From the NCBI GenBank assembly GCA_022009795.1, contig CP091724.1:1913501-1977500 (forward strand): a stretch of 64,000 nucleotides of DNA, read 5' to 3'. The notes below the pieces were generated by a model, which was given only the letters and a program-made list of their open reading frames with translations, was not told the origin of the DNA and did not search any database. How positions within the stretch are numbered: position 1 is the first letter of the stretch; each line of letters opens with the position of its first letter. The position numbers and the translations under genes were made by a program. This document shows positions 18,931-29,678 of this stretch, one piece after another. The stretch comes from Anaerotruncus sp. (lineage in GTDB: Bacteria > Bacillota > Clostridia > Oscillospirales > Acutalibacteraceae).

Positions 18931-19003
18931 TTGAGGATGCGGAAGGATTTGCCTTTAAAATATTGTCGCCCGGCAGGCGACCAAACACTGCCTTTCGGAA
19001 ATT

Positions 19004-19183
19004 ATAATGTGGTTGTAAGGTTTAAAAACCCCGCAACCGCATTATTTTTTTAGGATGTAAACAGTGTGAAAAATCACACTGTCAAATTATATTGCCTTCA
19101 AAATTTGCCTGCGGCATAATTTGAACCGGCTGAAATCACCATTTACGCCTGCTCAGGCAACGCAGGTCAATCAGGTGATTTTT
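19004..19183. terminator. cluster of three hairpins between the SGNH and vWA genes
   Basis: The first, ATAATG-GGTTG/CAACC-CATTAT followed by seven Ts (19004-19051), is a terminator. The second is a perfect ACAGTGTGA-AAAA-TCACACTGT (19061-19082). The third, AAATCACC/GGTGATTT with inner GCCTGC/GCAGG (19133-19183), ends in Ts just before the vWA gene and could be a terminator or leader structure. No gene lies in 18931-19222. Confidence 0.65.
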
Positions 19184-19222
19184 AATAAACTATTTGTTGC
19201 CTGAAAGGTTATGGTGATTAAA

Positions 19223-19878
19223 ATGAAAAAGGCAGAAAAACAATATCACGGAGCTTGTGTTTATTTTTGGACCGCAGCGGCTCGATGTCGGGCCTTGAGG
19301 GCGACACAATCGGTGGCTTTAATTCGCTGATAAAAAAAAGCAGAAAAAAAGCAGCCGGGCGAATGCTTTGTTTCAACAGTTTTTGTTTGATAACGAAAGC
19401 ACGGTTTTTGCACGACAGGGTTGAGCTTTCGCAGGTGCGCAAAATGACCCGCGAGGATTATGTTCCCTGCGGCTCAACCGCGCTGATAGACGCCATCGGC
19501 GGCGCAATTCACCACATTGCAAATATTCATAAATATGCCCGCCGGGAGGATGTGCCTTGCCGCACAATGTTTGTGATTATAACGGACGGCTATGAAAATT
19601 CAAGCCATATTTATTCGAGCGACAGGGTTAAGGCCATGATTGAAAAAAAGAAAAAAAGAGAAAAATACGGCTGGGAATTTCTTTTTATCGGCGCAAATAT
19701 AGACGCTGTTGAAACCGCAAAGCACTTCGGAATAAGCGAGGATCGCGCCGTTGATTATTGCGCGGACGGGCAGGGCACCGCCGTGGTTTACGACGCGGTT
19801 GCCGACACGGTTTGCGAGATGCGCGCCGCAATGCCGATATGCAATGATTGGAGCAAAAAAATAAAAAAAGATTTTTAA
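19223..19878 (+). CDS. vWA-domain protein
   Basis: About 215 residues with several homopolymer breaks. Repaired, it begins MKKAENNITELVFILDRSGSMSG, giving the MIDAS motif DxSxS. It continues through GGFNS, ECFVSTVLFDNEST, DYVPCGSTALIDAIG (MIDAS Thr) and VIITDGYENSS (MIDAS Asp), with FLFIGANIDAVE later. This is a complete metal-binding von Willebrand A fold without signal peptide or extra domains. Such stand-alone cytosolic vWA proteins have no fixed role and may act with chaperone-like or tellurium-resistance-like partners. None is adjacent here. Confidence 0.8.
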
Positions 19879-20011
19879 GTGGCGCACTAAGTAAAAAAAT
19901 TAAGCCGTATTTTTTTACGAGGCTGTGACAAAGGGCAGAAAAAAATTTGCCGCCGGCGGCCACTGCTTCAGCAGGCGCGGCGCTGAAACGAAAATATATA
20001 AAAGCATAATA

Positions 20012-20057
20012 AAAACGGCGGAGCGGGATTATACCCAAAGCTTCGCCGTTTTATTTT
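20012..20057. terminator. hairpin terminator
   Basis: ACGGCG-AGC/GCT-CGCCGT followed by TTTTATTTT, between convergent genes. Nothing else is seen in 19879-20196. Confidence 0.75.
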
Positions 20058-20196
20058 ATCGTTTATTGACTTTTAAAAAAAGCCGATTCAATTTGCACCG
20101 GGATTTATTTATATGTTTTAAATGCTTTTCGGGGCACAGACTGTTTTTTTGCCGCGCTTAACGCTTTTTACATATGAATGTGTTTTTTGCGGCGAT

Positions 20197-22659
20197 TTAA
20201 TCCGCGGCTTGTTCGCTTTTCAGCTTGCCTGCGGGGATTTTAACCGTGGCTTTAAACAAATCGCCGTCTATCACTATTTCAAGGCTTCCGCCGTGCAGAC
20301 GGCAAAGGTCCGAAGCAATTGAAAGCCCAAGGCCGTGACCGTCCGTCTTTCTGGATTTATCGCCGCGCACAAAGCGCTCGGTTAATTCGGCGGCGGAAAT
20401 GTTAAGCGCTTCCTTTGAAATGTTTTTAATTTCAAAGCAGCCGAAATCGTTTTCGGTGTAAACGCGGGTGTAAACGCGCGAGCCGGGCGCGGAATATTTT
20501 CTTGCGTTTGAAAGCAGATTTTCAAGCACGCGGTAAAGCTTTGCGCCGTCTGCCGAAACAATGTTTTTGCGCGCGGGCTCTTCAAACACCAATTGCAAAT
20601 TCGCTTTTTCAAAGCCCGTGGTTTCCTCCACGATTGCCTGTGTTGCAAGCTCGTTTAAATCCAGCAGGGTTTTATTCAGCACAATGTTGCCGGAGGAAAC
20701 TTTTGACGCTTCTATCAAATCCTCAATCAGCTTTTTAAGCCTGTTTGCCTTATCGGCAATAACCGCCATGTATTTTTTTGCGCGGCTTCATCCTTGATAT
20801 CGCATTTTTTTGCAGCAAATCAATATAGTTGATAACGGAGGTGAGCGGCGTTTTTTTAAATCGTGGGAAACATTTGTGATAAGCTCGGTTTTGGTGCGTT
20901 CGTCCTTAACCGCCTTGATAACGGCACTCTGCAGTGCGCAGCTTTGCTTATCAAGAGAATCGGCGAGGATTTTAAGACTTTGCGGCAGGCTTTGCAAATC
21001 CACTTCAACCGGTGCGCCGGCCGTGGCGCAGGCAATGATTTTATCAAGCTCGCCCATGTATTTTGAAGCCTTGTATGCGCCGTAAATATCCGCTGCCAAA
21101 AGGCATGCCGTTAAAATCAGCGCAAGGAATATAAAAATTCCTCTGTTGAGCGCAAATAAAACCGCAATCAGCGCAATGCCGAAAAGGTTTAAAACAACAA
21201 AGCCCGTTATTAAAAGAATTGTGTTTTTTTTCATTTCCTGCGGCTTATATGCAAATGCGGAAATCACCTTTATGTTTCGTTTTGTGATGCGCTTTATAAA
21301 ATTGCCGAATTTGTAAATCAGCGTGCTTTTCCATATATTTATGCCGCTTTTTGCCATGCGAGCATATGATGTGAAAAGCTCAAGCAGTGGCAAATAAATC
21401 ACAATGCCCGCCAAATATAAAAATCCGTAGTTCGATGATATAAGCCTGAAAATCTTATAAAGATTGTTTACAGAACCGTAAAAAACACCCGAGCCGACGG
21501 ATATTATCAGCCAAAAAGCAAGCGCTTCAATCGCCGCTGCAAAGGCAAAATGCAGGTCGGCGGGAATTTTATCCGTAAATGCGGTTTCGGCTTCGGCCTT
21601 GGTCTTGCTCGGCGATTTGCGACCCGCAAGCCTGATTGATATAACAAAGAATATTATGCAGGCAGCCGCGCTTGCGGCAAAGTAATAAACGCAATAATCG
21701 CCGGTGTGGTTTGTTGCCGCTTCTATGGCGTTATTAAGCGTGCCGTATGTATCGTCGGCGGAAAAGGAGGTGTCTATCTGTGCATAAAGCTTAACCTTTG
21801 AAAGAGTTTGATCGTAGCCGCTGTAGCCGTAGATTGAAAGCGATGAATCGGATGAAACATCCAAGATATCGGATTCTGCTTTGCCGTTTTCGATAATATA
21901 ATAATCATTAACGGCGCGGTTCTCCATATTGCTCAAAAAAGCCTGCGGATCCGCAATGTTTGAGGCAACGGAGCCGTCATCATAAACGGCATAATATTGA
22001 ATGTTTTTCAGCGCAAGCGAATCCGACTCGCCTGCTTCGTTTGTGTCGTTGCAATAATATCGGTAAAAAAATTGTTGCCGAATTTTTCTTGCGATTTGAG
22101 ATTTTGCATTGTCGTCCGTCAGCCCGCTGCTCAGCGAAACGGAAAGCTCGCTTTCGGGCAATTCGCGTATGGGCAATTGAAAAAACACTTTGCCGTCTTC
22201 AAATCCGTAATCCGAAACGCCGTATTGCAAAAGGCTGATCCGAAGCTGTTCGTCGCTCGGAGCGGTAATCTGCGTCATGCTTTCACCGCCGCCTGAATCG
22301 CTTTGCAATGTTGTTGTGGTCTCCGTGGTTGCGGTTTTCGCATAGGCGGTTAGGATTTTGTAAACCTCAAGCCCGCGCTGAGCGGCGGAAGCCTTTGCGG
22401 CATCATATGTTGCCTGATTTTCATTGTGGCTCACATCGTCTATTATCTTTTGAATATCGCTTGCGAAATTTTCTTTAAATATGGTTGAATCCACGGTTCT
22501 TGTGTTGTCGCCCGCGAGCGCCTGCAAACCGAAAAGCTCAACCCTAACAAGCGCTCCGATTCCGTTGAAGCCGCATAAAGCCGCCATCAGGCAGCCTAAT
22601 AATGCGCATAAAATTTTATTGAATTTGCTGAATTTAAATTTTGTCCACTTTGTATCCAA
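20197..22659 (-). CDS. sensor histidine kinase
   Basis: About 815 residues after repairing A runs near 20856, 20808 and 20780. The N-terminal helix (residues about 14-34) leads to a long extracytoplasmic domain of about 300 residues. Several membrane helices follow (YYFAASAAACIIFFVISI and others up to residue about 560). The H-box is NVSHDLKTPLTSVINYI, then NLLSNARKYS (N-box), GLGLSIASDLC (G2) and a C-terminal PAGKLKSEQAAD. It overlaps the upstream response-regulator gene by 26 bases, forming a classical two-component pair on the minus strand. The signal is unknown. The multi-helix middle region is unusual for a simple OmpR-type partner. Confidence 0.88.
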
Positions 22660-23326
22660 GGCCGTACACCACCTTAATATATTTAGAGTCTTTTGGGTTT
22701 ATTTCGATTTTTTCCCTTATGTTTTTGATATGCACGGTTACTGTTTTTTCCGTTCTGAAGGCAGGCTCGTTCCAAACCGCTTCATAGATTTGCGCTGATG
22801 AAAGCACACGCCCCATGTTTTTGCACAGGTATTCCAAAATCATATATTCCCTTGCCGTAAGCCGCACGGATTCGCCGTCCACGCTCACGGTTTTTGCTTC
22901 GGTGTCCACCACCAAGCCGCCCGTAACGATTTGTTCGGCCTTTTGCACAAAGCCGGAAAAGGAAACATATCTGCGAATCTGCGATTTAACTCTTGCCACA
23001 AGCTCAAGCGGGTTAAACGGCTTGGTAACATAATCATCCGCGCCAAAACCAAGGCCGGCGATTTTATCCGTGTCCTCCGATTTCGCGGAAAGCATAATAA
23101 TCGGAAAATTCTTTTTTTGCTCTCTTATTTTAAGCGTGGTTTGCAAGCCGTCTGTGCCGGGCATCATAATATCCAGCACAAGGCATTGGATTTCATTTTC
23201 GGCAATAACGTTAAGTGCCTGCTCGCCGCTTTCGGCTTTAAGCACATTAAATCCCTCTGCTTTAAGATAAATCTCAATTGATTCCAAAATTGCAATATCG
23301 TCGTCACACACAAGCACGGTTTCCAT
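22634..23326 (-). CDS. OmpR-family response regulator
   Basis: Intact 230-residue regulator. The receiver domain has the acidic pocket DDD (8-10), phospho-acceptor Asp52 in LDIMMPG, and Lys102 in VTKPF. The winged-helix DNA-binding domain follows with LTAREYMILEYL, RVLSSAQIYEAVW and VTVHIKNIREKI ending in VYGLGYKVD. GGAGGTGA precedes the start. It is the first gene of the pair and probably autoregulated; targets are unknown. Confidence 0.95.
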   Translation of the reverse strand: METVLVCDDDIAILESIEIYLKAEGFNVLKAESGEQALNVIAENEIQCLVLDIMMPGTDGLQTTLKIREQKKNFPIIMLSAKSEDTDKIAGLGFGADDYVTKPFNPLELVARVKSQIRRYVSFSGFVQKAEQIVTGGLVVDTEAKTVSVDGESVRLTAREYMILEYLCKNMGRVLSSAQIYEAVWNEPAFRTEKTVTVHIKNIREKIEINPKDSKYIKVVYGLGYKVDKI

Positions 23327-23354
23327 GCCTTCACCTCCGTTTGATTTCTTAAAC

Positions 23355-23384
23355 AGTATAGCATATGCCTTTGGGTTTAATCAA
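23355..23384 (-). promoter_or_regulatory. promoter of the two-component operon
   Basis: Minus strand TTGATT, 18-base spacer, TATACT, about 30 bases before the regulator start codon. Confidence 0.65.
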
Positions 23385-23491
23385 TCCCCGAGACCCTATG
23401 CCTTTATTAAACAGCAGTATAATAAATACGGGGTAACGGAAAAATAAACAATTATAAAGTTGGCACAAATAAGCGTTAAGGCTTCTTGTTA

Positions 23492-23521
23492 TTGACACGG
23501 TCGTTGCCGCTGTGATAAAAT
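23492..23521 (+). promoter_or_regulatory. promoter of the DUF2752 gene
   Basis: TTGACA, 18-base spacer, TAAAAT, 50 bases before the start codon. Confidence 0.6.
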
Positions 23522-23570
23522 AAAAACAGCCAAGCGTTGGAAAAAGCAAAAATCAAAAGCCGGTGAAAAA

Positions 23571-23918
23571 ATGGAAAAACATTATGCTCCCGCAAAAAAG
23601 AGCATTGTAAAGCACTTCGTTTGCTGTGCGGTGCTTGCGGCAGCTCTTTTGTTTATTTATCATTGCCCTTTTAAACTGCTTACCGGAATTGATTGCCCGG
23701 GTTGCGGATTAACCCGTGCTTTTGCCTGCATGCTGCTGTGTGATCCAAAAGCGGCATTTTATTATAATCCCGTTGCACCTTTGCTTTTCGTTCAGCTTGC
23801 GGGGCTTCTTTATTTCCGGATTGTGGCAAAAAAGAAAGTTTTGCAGGGCGTAATAATCACTTTGGCGGCGGTTAATGCGGCGGCACTTCTTGCCGCGTGG
23901 CTCGTTAAAATTATTTAA
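23571..23918 (+). CDS. DUF2752 family small membrane protein
   Basis: Intact 115-residue protein with three predicted helices: VCCAVLAAALLFIYHCPF, a middle segment around NPVAPLLFVQLAGLLYF, and the C-terminal VLQGVIITLAAVNAAALLAAWLV. The family signature GIDCPGCGLTRAFACML with its paired Cys lies between helices 1 and 2. The function of DUF2752 is not established; a metal or redox role for CPGCG is inference. It probably shares a transcript with the next small gene. Confidence 0.88.
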   Translation: MEKHYAPAKKSIVKHFVCCAVLAAALLFIYHCPFKLLTGIDCPGCGLTRAFACMLLCDPKAAFYYNPVAPLLFVQLAGLLYFRIVAKKKVLQGVIITLAAVNAAALLAAWLVKII

Positions 23919-23970
23919 AGCAAAATCTGTGCCGCGCGTGCGGCGCTTTAATATGAAAGGTTATAAAATT

Positions 23971-24363
23971 ATGGCAGATTCGGTTATGTTGAATATCGGT
24001 CCAAATTTTGATTTTAATGCATTTGCAGACAGGCTTGCGCAAATGTATGCTGCTCAAGGCTTTGCCGTAAGCGTTGCCGATATAAATAATGCAAAGGTTA
24101 TCAAGTTTGAAAAGGAAACAGGCGGAATAAACACCGTGCTCGGCCTTGGAGTTGGAATAACAGCCACTTGCTCAATTTATAACGGCGTGCTTCAAATTAT
24201 GTATACCGATGCGGAATGGAACAGTAAAATCATTGGCGGTTTGATTGGCTGGTTTGTGTGCCTTGTGCCCTTGATAACGGCCATAATCGGTGCGGTAAGG
24301 CAAAGCGATTTGCCGAAGAATATCGGCAGAGATGCAGGTATGATAGTTGCTCAAATGGGCTGA
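23971..24363 (+). CDS. hypothetical protein with C-terminal hydrophobic region
   Basis: 130 residues from ATG 23971, behind AAAGG; an in-frame ATG at 23953 is possible. The N-terminal half has FDFNAFADRLAQMYAAQGFAV, suggesting an alpha/beta fold with a predicted amphipathic helix. The C-terminal half holds hydrophobic IIGGLIGWFVCLVPLITAIIGAV and a polar tail. No family recognised with confidence. It ends before a strong convergent terminator. Confidence 0.65.
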   Translation: MADSVMLNIGPNFDFNAFADRLAQMYAAQGFAVSVADINNAKVIKFEKETGGINTVLGLGVGITATCSIYNGVLQIMYTDAEWNSKIIGGLIGWFVCLVPLITAIIGAVRQSDLPKNIGRDAGMIVAQMG

Positions 24364-24425
24364 TGAAAAGATTGCGCCCGCTGCGGCTCGGCTTTTTAAG
24401 CTTTTTTAATTTAATACACAAAATT

Positions 24426-24460
24426 AAGCGCACCCGCGGATTGCCTCGGGTGCGCTTTTG
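24426..24460. terminator. strong terminator between convergent genes
   Basis: AGCGCACCCG/CGGGTGCGCT with a T tail, serving the plus-strand small gene and perhaps glmS. Confidence 0.85.
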
Positions 24461-24485
24461 TGTGCTGCTTTGAAAATTATGTTAT

Positions 24486-26307
24486 TCAACGGTAACGGAT
24501 TTTTGCAAGATTGCGCGGTTTGTCTATCGGCAGTCCGTTTGCATCTGCCACATAGTAAGCCAAAAGCTGAAGCGGAATAACCTCAATAAACGGGGTTAAA
24601 AACGGAATTGAATCCGGGTATGTTATCACCGTTTCAAACTGCGCCAAATTTTCTTTAAGGCTTTCGGGTGCAAAAACTATCACCTTTGCACCTCTTGCAA
24701 TAACCTCAATAAGATTTGAAACCGTTTTCGGCAGCAAATCCTTGTTGCTTATCAGGCCGAAGCAAACAGTGCCTTTTTCAATCAGGCTTATCGTGCCGTG
24801 CTTCAGCTCGCTTGCGGGGCAGCCCACGCAGTCTATATAGCTTATCTCTTTAAGCTTCAGCGCGCCCTCAAGCGAAACTCCGTAATCGGCGTTGCGCCCA
24901 AGGAAAAAGCATTTATTCATATCCTTAATATCGGCGGCAAGCGCTTTGAGCGAATCGTTTTTTTGCAGCACACGCTCAATCTTTTTGGGCAAAAGTGTGC
25001 TCATATTAACGGCAATTTCACTGAAAACCTCAGTGCAGGCATTTCGTGCCCTTGCAATATAAAGGCAAAGCATGTTAAGCATTGCAAGCTGGCAGGAAAA
25101 TGCCTTTGTGGTAGCAACGGCAATTTCTGCACCCGCTTTTGTAAGCAGATTGTAATCGCTCATTTTTGCGATGGAGCTTTCGGGCACGTTAACAATGCTT
25201 ATCGTTTTTGCGCCGCTTTCCTTTGCCTGCTTTAAAGCTGCAAGGCTGTCGGCCGTTTCGCCGCTTTGGCTCATTATTATAACAAGGCAGTTTTCGTCAA
25301 TAACAGGGTCTTCATATCTGAATTCACCGGCGTATTCGGCAAAGGTGGGCACGCCCGCGATTTTTTCAAAATTGTATTTTGCAATCAGCCCCACATGGTA
25401 TGCAGAACCGCAGCCGACTATATAAATGCGGTTAATGCTTTTTATATCGTCGTCCGTAAAGGGCATGTTTTCAAGCACCACATCGCCGTCACGCGTGACG
25501 GAATTTATCGTCTCGCGCACAACCGCCGGCTCTTCGAAAATTTCTTTAAGCATAAAGTGCGGAAAAATCGCCCTTGCTCGCCGCTCTTTTGCTCAATTCA
25601 ATCGTTTTTTTGTTTCTTTTGCCGTTTCTGCAAAGTTTTTTTATCGTAAACGGTGATTGAATCTTTTGTGATTTTTTTGCGGTCTCTCCGTCTTCAAGAT
25701 AAATTGCGTTATTTGTGTGCGCCAAAAGAGGATTGATGTCCGATGCAATAAAGTTTTCACCGTTACCCTTGCCTATAATCAGCGGTGAGCCGTTCTTTGC
25801 GCAGTAAAGCGTGTTTTCATCATCTGTGCAGATTATTCCAAGCGCATAAGAGCCTTCCAAAAGGCGCAGCGTTTTTTTGATTGCCTCAAGCACATCTCCC
25901 GAATAGTTTAATTCAAGCAGCTTGGGCACAACCTCCGTGTCGGTGTCGCTGACAAAGGAAACGCCGCTCATTTCAAGGCTTTCTCTAATCTCTTTGTAAT
26001 TTTCTATAATTCCGTTGTGCACCACGGCAAAATGCTTGCTGCAATGCGGATGGGCATTCGTTTCGTTTGCCTTGCCGTGAGTTGCCCACCTTGTGTGCCC
26101 TATTCCGAGCTTTCCGTAAGGAGGCTGCTTTTTGATTTTTGCCTCAAGGTTTTTAATTTCGCCTTTTGCCTTAACAACGGCAAGCTTGTGCATATCAAGC
26201 ACTGCAATGCCGCCGCTGTCGTAGCCTCTGTATTCAAGCCCTTTAAGCCCTTTGATTAAAATTCCGGTTGCGTCGCTTTCGCCGATATAGCCTATAATTC
26301 CGCACAT
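24486..26307 (-). CDS. glmS: glutamine-fructose-6-phosphate aminotransferase
   Basis: Makes glucosamine-6-phosphate from fructose-6-phosphate and glutamine for cell-wall synthesis. MCGIIGYIG at 26307 supplies the catalytic Cys; a three-codon upstream extension is not the start. The glutaminase domain has RGYDSGG, GIGHTRWATHG and VHNGIIENY. After two or three homopolymer breaks in 25590-25670 the first sugar-isomerase domain follows with VGCGSAYHVGL and MSQSGETADSLAAL. The second has GRNADYGVSLEGALKLKEISYI and the C-terminal DKPRNLAK. Length is normal for GlmS. No glmS ribozyme is visible in the short upstream region. Confidence 0.95.
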
Positions 26308-26349
26308 ATCAAACACCTCAAATTTTTAATTTTTTATAAAAAAATGTGA

Positions 26350-26374
26350 ATATTGTCATATAATATGTCAATAT
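26350..26374. promoter_or_regulatory. 25-bp dyad upstream of glmS, candidate operator
   Basis: ATATTG-T-CATAT-A-ATATG-T-CAATAT is a near-perfect palindrome in the 110-bp gap between spoIIE and glmS. It lies about 43 bases before the glmS start. A direct CTAAG repeat lies beside it. Confidence 0.5.
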
Positions 26375-26417
26375 AGCCTAAGTATAGCTAAGACGATATA
26401 AAAAGTCAAGCACGATT

Positions 26418-28594
26418 TTAATTTTGGTATTGCTGCTCTGAAAAGCGGTGAAGCTTTGCGGCAATAACGCTCATATCGTCTTCTTTCATATCTTTGGTTA
26501 TGTTCAGTGCTTCGCGAAGCACGGCGTTTGCCGTTTCCTGCGCCGTCATATCCTCGCCGCCCGTCAGCAAAGCGGCAAGCCAGTTTCCGCCCGGGTCGGT
26601 TATGCCGTCGCTCACCATCAGCAGCAAATCGCCCTCGCCGAGCACAGCGGTGCGCTTTGCAAATTCGATTCCGCGCAAAATGCCCGCCGGCATGGAAGAT
26701 AGCTCGCATTTTGTGATTTTGCCGTTTTTGGCAATGTATGTTGGCGGTGCTCCCGCCTTAAAAATATCCGTTTTGCCTGTGAAAAGGTCTATGCACGAGC
26801 AGTCAAGCGTTGCAAGGCTTTCGTCGTTTGATTTCACAAGCAAGGCGGAATTAACAACTTTGAGCGCACTGTCAAAGCCGAAGCCTGCGGTCAGTAATTT
26901 TGAAAGCAGGCCGGCTCCCATTGCGCCGTCCAGCGCCGCTCTGCCGCCCTTGCCCATGCCGTCGCTGATTATAAGCACGCTGCGGCCCTTGCCGTCGTTC
27001 ACGGCTCTGATGCAGTCGCCGCAAAGCCTGCCCTCGGCGCTGTGCTGGGCGAAGCCTATTTCAAGGCTGAAATTCGGCTTTTTCCGTAAAGGTTATCATC
27101 GAATATTCGCTGAAATGCGTTGCCGTGCATTTTTGAGAAAAATATCTGCCGCAAGCCTTTGAAATCGCAGTTTGCAGGGCTTTGCTTTTTAAATTTTGAT
27201 TCGCCGCCCGCGGTTAAAATTTCTATGCGTATTCTGCCGAATTTGTCCTCAATAACGGAAATGTTGCGCGGATAAATTTCATATTCGCTCAAAATTCGCC
27301 TTATTTTTCCCGCGGCAATATTGTCAAAATGCTCTGCTTCGTCAAATTCCGTTGCCAAATCGGCAAGCATGTCGGAAATGGAAAAGAATTGATCCGCCGC
27401 CACACGGCGTATTTCGTTTGTTTTTTCATTTATTATTTCGCGTGTTCGGTATTCTTCGGGGCTGAAATCGGCGCGGCTTGCCTGCGAATCGCGCTCGTTA
27501 ATATCGTTTATCCGCTCGCGCACCTCGTTTACGCTTTCGCTTATGCAGCTCATTGCGCCGGAAGCAAATCTCAGCCGCATAACAAGGCTTTGGCGCAGGG
27601 AACCGTCGGGCGTTATGTCGGCACCGTCGTGGAAGAAAGAGCGTATTTTTTCGCTGAGAACTCTCGGCAGCACGGCAACGGCACCGCAGCCTATCGCCGC
27701 CTCGGCAAAATAAGACGCATCTGCGCCGAATGCCACATTGAAAAGCGCAAACGAAAGCGTAAACGCGCCTGCGGTTGCCGGTGTGCCGAATTGGCAGAAA
27801 AAGGCATCCCAAAAGTGCCGAAAATCCGTATGCCCCGGTTAAAAAAACAGCGAATCCGCGCTTTGAAGCGAAAGCGCAAAACCGGCGGCAAGCGCCAGCA
27901 TCAGACCCGAAAGCTCTGAATCGTATCGCACTACAATCAGCACCGCCGCCGCGGCAAGTGCACGCGCGGGGGATATGCCGAAAATTTCCGTTTGCGAAAG
28001 GCTCATCAAAAGCAAAGCTGCGGAAATTACTATGCACACGGTGTCAGAAAGAGGCAGGGATTTAAATCTGAGCCTGTTTAAGTTGCAATTGAGCGCTCGA
28101 TAAAAGAAAAACGCACCGCCCGCACCTAAAATGCTCTCCGCTGCGGTAAGCGCAAAATCCGCGGTGCCGCCGCCGGTTTTAATGTCCGTCACAAGCCCGG
28201 TGGCAAGTAAGGCGAAAAAAAGCATATTGCCATCGGCAAAAAGCGGCTTGCTTTTTCGCCTGAGCAAAATCAAGCGCAAGCACTCCCAAAAAAACGATAA
28301 CCGCCGCCGCGGCATACCTTGCAAAAATATTGTGGCATAAAAAGCAGGCAGCCGAGCGCCGCGCCCGCTGCACTGTAAAAATAATTTTTGCGCTTGGAAA
28401 CGGATATCAGCGCTATCGCAAAAGGTGCCGTTCCGCCAATCACTCGGCTTCTTGCAAGCAAAAGCGCCGCGGTAACATAAAGTGCCGCCTCCGCGCCGCG
28501 GCGCACGGCGGGCTGCCGAAACACCTGCTTTACCTCGCTTATTGTTTTTTTGCCGCTCTTTTTTTAAATTTTTTCCGCCGGCTTTGTTTTTCAT
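26418..28594 (-). CDS. spoIIE: stage II sporulation protein E
   Basis: Membrane PP2C-type phosphatase that dephosphorylates SpoIIAA to release sigma-F in the forespore and interacts with FtsZ. The N-terminal third, after several frame repairs, is a bundle of hydrophobic helices (for example SDTVCIVISAALLLMSL and ALAAAAVLIVVRY). The middle region (about residues 280-500) is polar and helical. The PP2C domain has VLIISDGMGKGGRAALDGA (metal site), AGAPPTYIA, GDLLLMVSDGITDPGG and EDDMSVIAAKL. At about 725 codons it is shorter than the 827 of B. subtilis but typical of clostridia. Frame breaks lie near 27840, 27060 and in the N-terminal part. Confidence 0.9.
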
Positions 28595-28692
28595 ATTTTA
28601 CACTTCCGTTTATATTTCACATTCGCTGAAAGTATAATATAAATGAAAGAAAAAAATTTTTGTCATAAATTATACGCGCTGCGCTTTCGGCA

Positions 28693-28758
28693 TAAAAAAA
28701 CGGCCGTGCATCGAACATTCCTTTTTCGGAATATGCCGATTTTGCACAGCCGTGATTT
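28693..28758. terminator. hairpin between spoIIE and the YjdF-like gene
   Basis: ACGGC-CGTGCA/TGCAC-AGCCGT arms around about 33 bases, A-rich on the left and T-rich on the right. Confidence 0.5.
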
Positions 28759-28773
28759 AAAATGCTGATTTTG

Positions 28774-29457
28774 TTATTTTGCCTTTTTCTTTCTGTTTCG
28801 CAAAATTATCATAAATATCATGCCTGCGATGCCGCCTATGGCGTTCATCATCATATCCGTCATGGTATCCACAAGGCCGATATAGCCGTATTCGCCGTGG
28901 TATTTTGATAAATCAAACATCGCCGTTTCGTGGCCGGCTTTTGCAAGCTGCAAATTTGTGCCGTGAAGCGTGTCCATCAAAAACTCGTAAAATTCCCAGC
29001 CAACGGCTATGGAAAGCGCAAACATAAGCCCGAACATTGCGGCGAGCGTGGCAGCGCATTTGCCTTTCTTGCGCTGAATAATGCAGGCAAAGTCATAGCC
29101 GAACGAGGCGCACACAAAGCCCGAAAGAATATGCATGAAATTATCAAACCAAGATATTTTGTCAAACAGGCCGAGATATGAGCCGAAAACGATGCCGACA
29201 AAAATTATTATGCTCAGCAAGGTTTGCGAAAGCGGCGGCACGTCTTCAATAAACGAGCCGTTTCCGAAGGTTTGAAACATATCCCAAAGGTGGGTGAAAA
29301 TAAAGCAAAAAACAGATTCAAAGCCCATAACAAGGTCGCCGTTTATAAAGGAATAAGCAGCGCAGCAAAGCAGCGCAATTCGTGTTATAATCCAAAAAAA
29401 GCAAGCTGCGCTTTGGGCACGGCTTTAACGGATAATTTTTTTATTTTTATATGCCAT
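28774..29457 (-). CDS. YjdF-like integral membrane protein
   Basis: About 225 residues after two homopolymer repairs in the first 45 codons, which move the start to ATG 29457 and add a first helix (WIITRIALLCCAAYSFI). The body has four or five more helices with WFDNFMHILSGFVCASFGYDF, VGWEFYEFLMDTL and DTMTDMMMNAIGGIAGMIF. The conserved H, D and E in membrane segments resemble the YjdF/DUF2238 family. Function unknown. I prefer the longer start because the added helix is in frame with the body and completes the membrane topology. Confidence 0.7.
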
Positions 29458-29630
29458 TTTTTTAGCCCTTTCGATAAATAATAAACAAGAATATAATAAA
29501 AACGGCGCAGTGTAAAAAGTCAAACCAAATATTGTGAATAATTTATTATGCGCGTTTTATTATCCTGTAAAGTTCTTAACAAAGAATAAAAAAATTAAAC
29601 AATTCGCTTGAAAAACAAGCGCTTTTTGTT

Positions 29631-29639
29631 TGTTATAAT
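29631..29639 (+). promoter_or_regulatory. extended -10 promoter of the acyl-CoA ligase gene
   Basis: TGTTATAAT gives an extended -10. The nearest -35 candidate (TTGAAA, 29608-29613) has a long 20-base spacing. Confidence 0.55.
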
Positions 29640-29678
29640 GCAAATTACTATCACAGAAATGAGGAATTCGCGTATATT

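Noticed and set aside
26308..26417. glmS ribozyme upstream of glmS
   Set aside because: The gap is only about 110 bases and lacks the ribozyme core sequence; only a dyad is seen.
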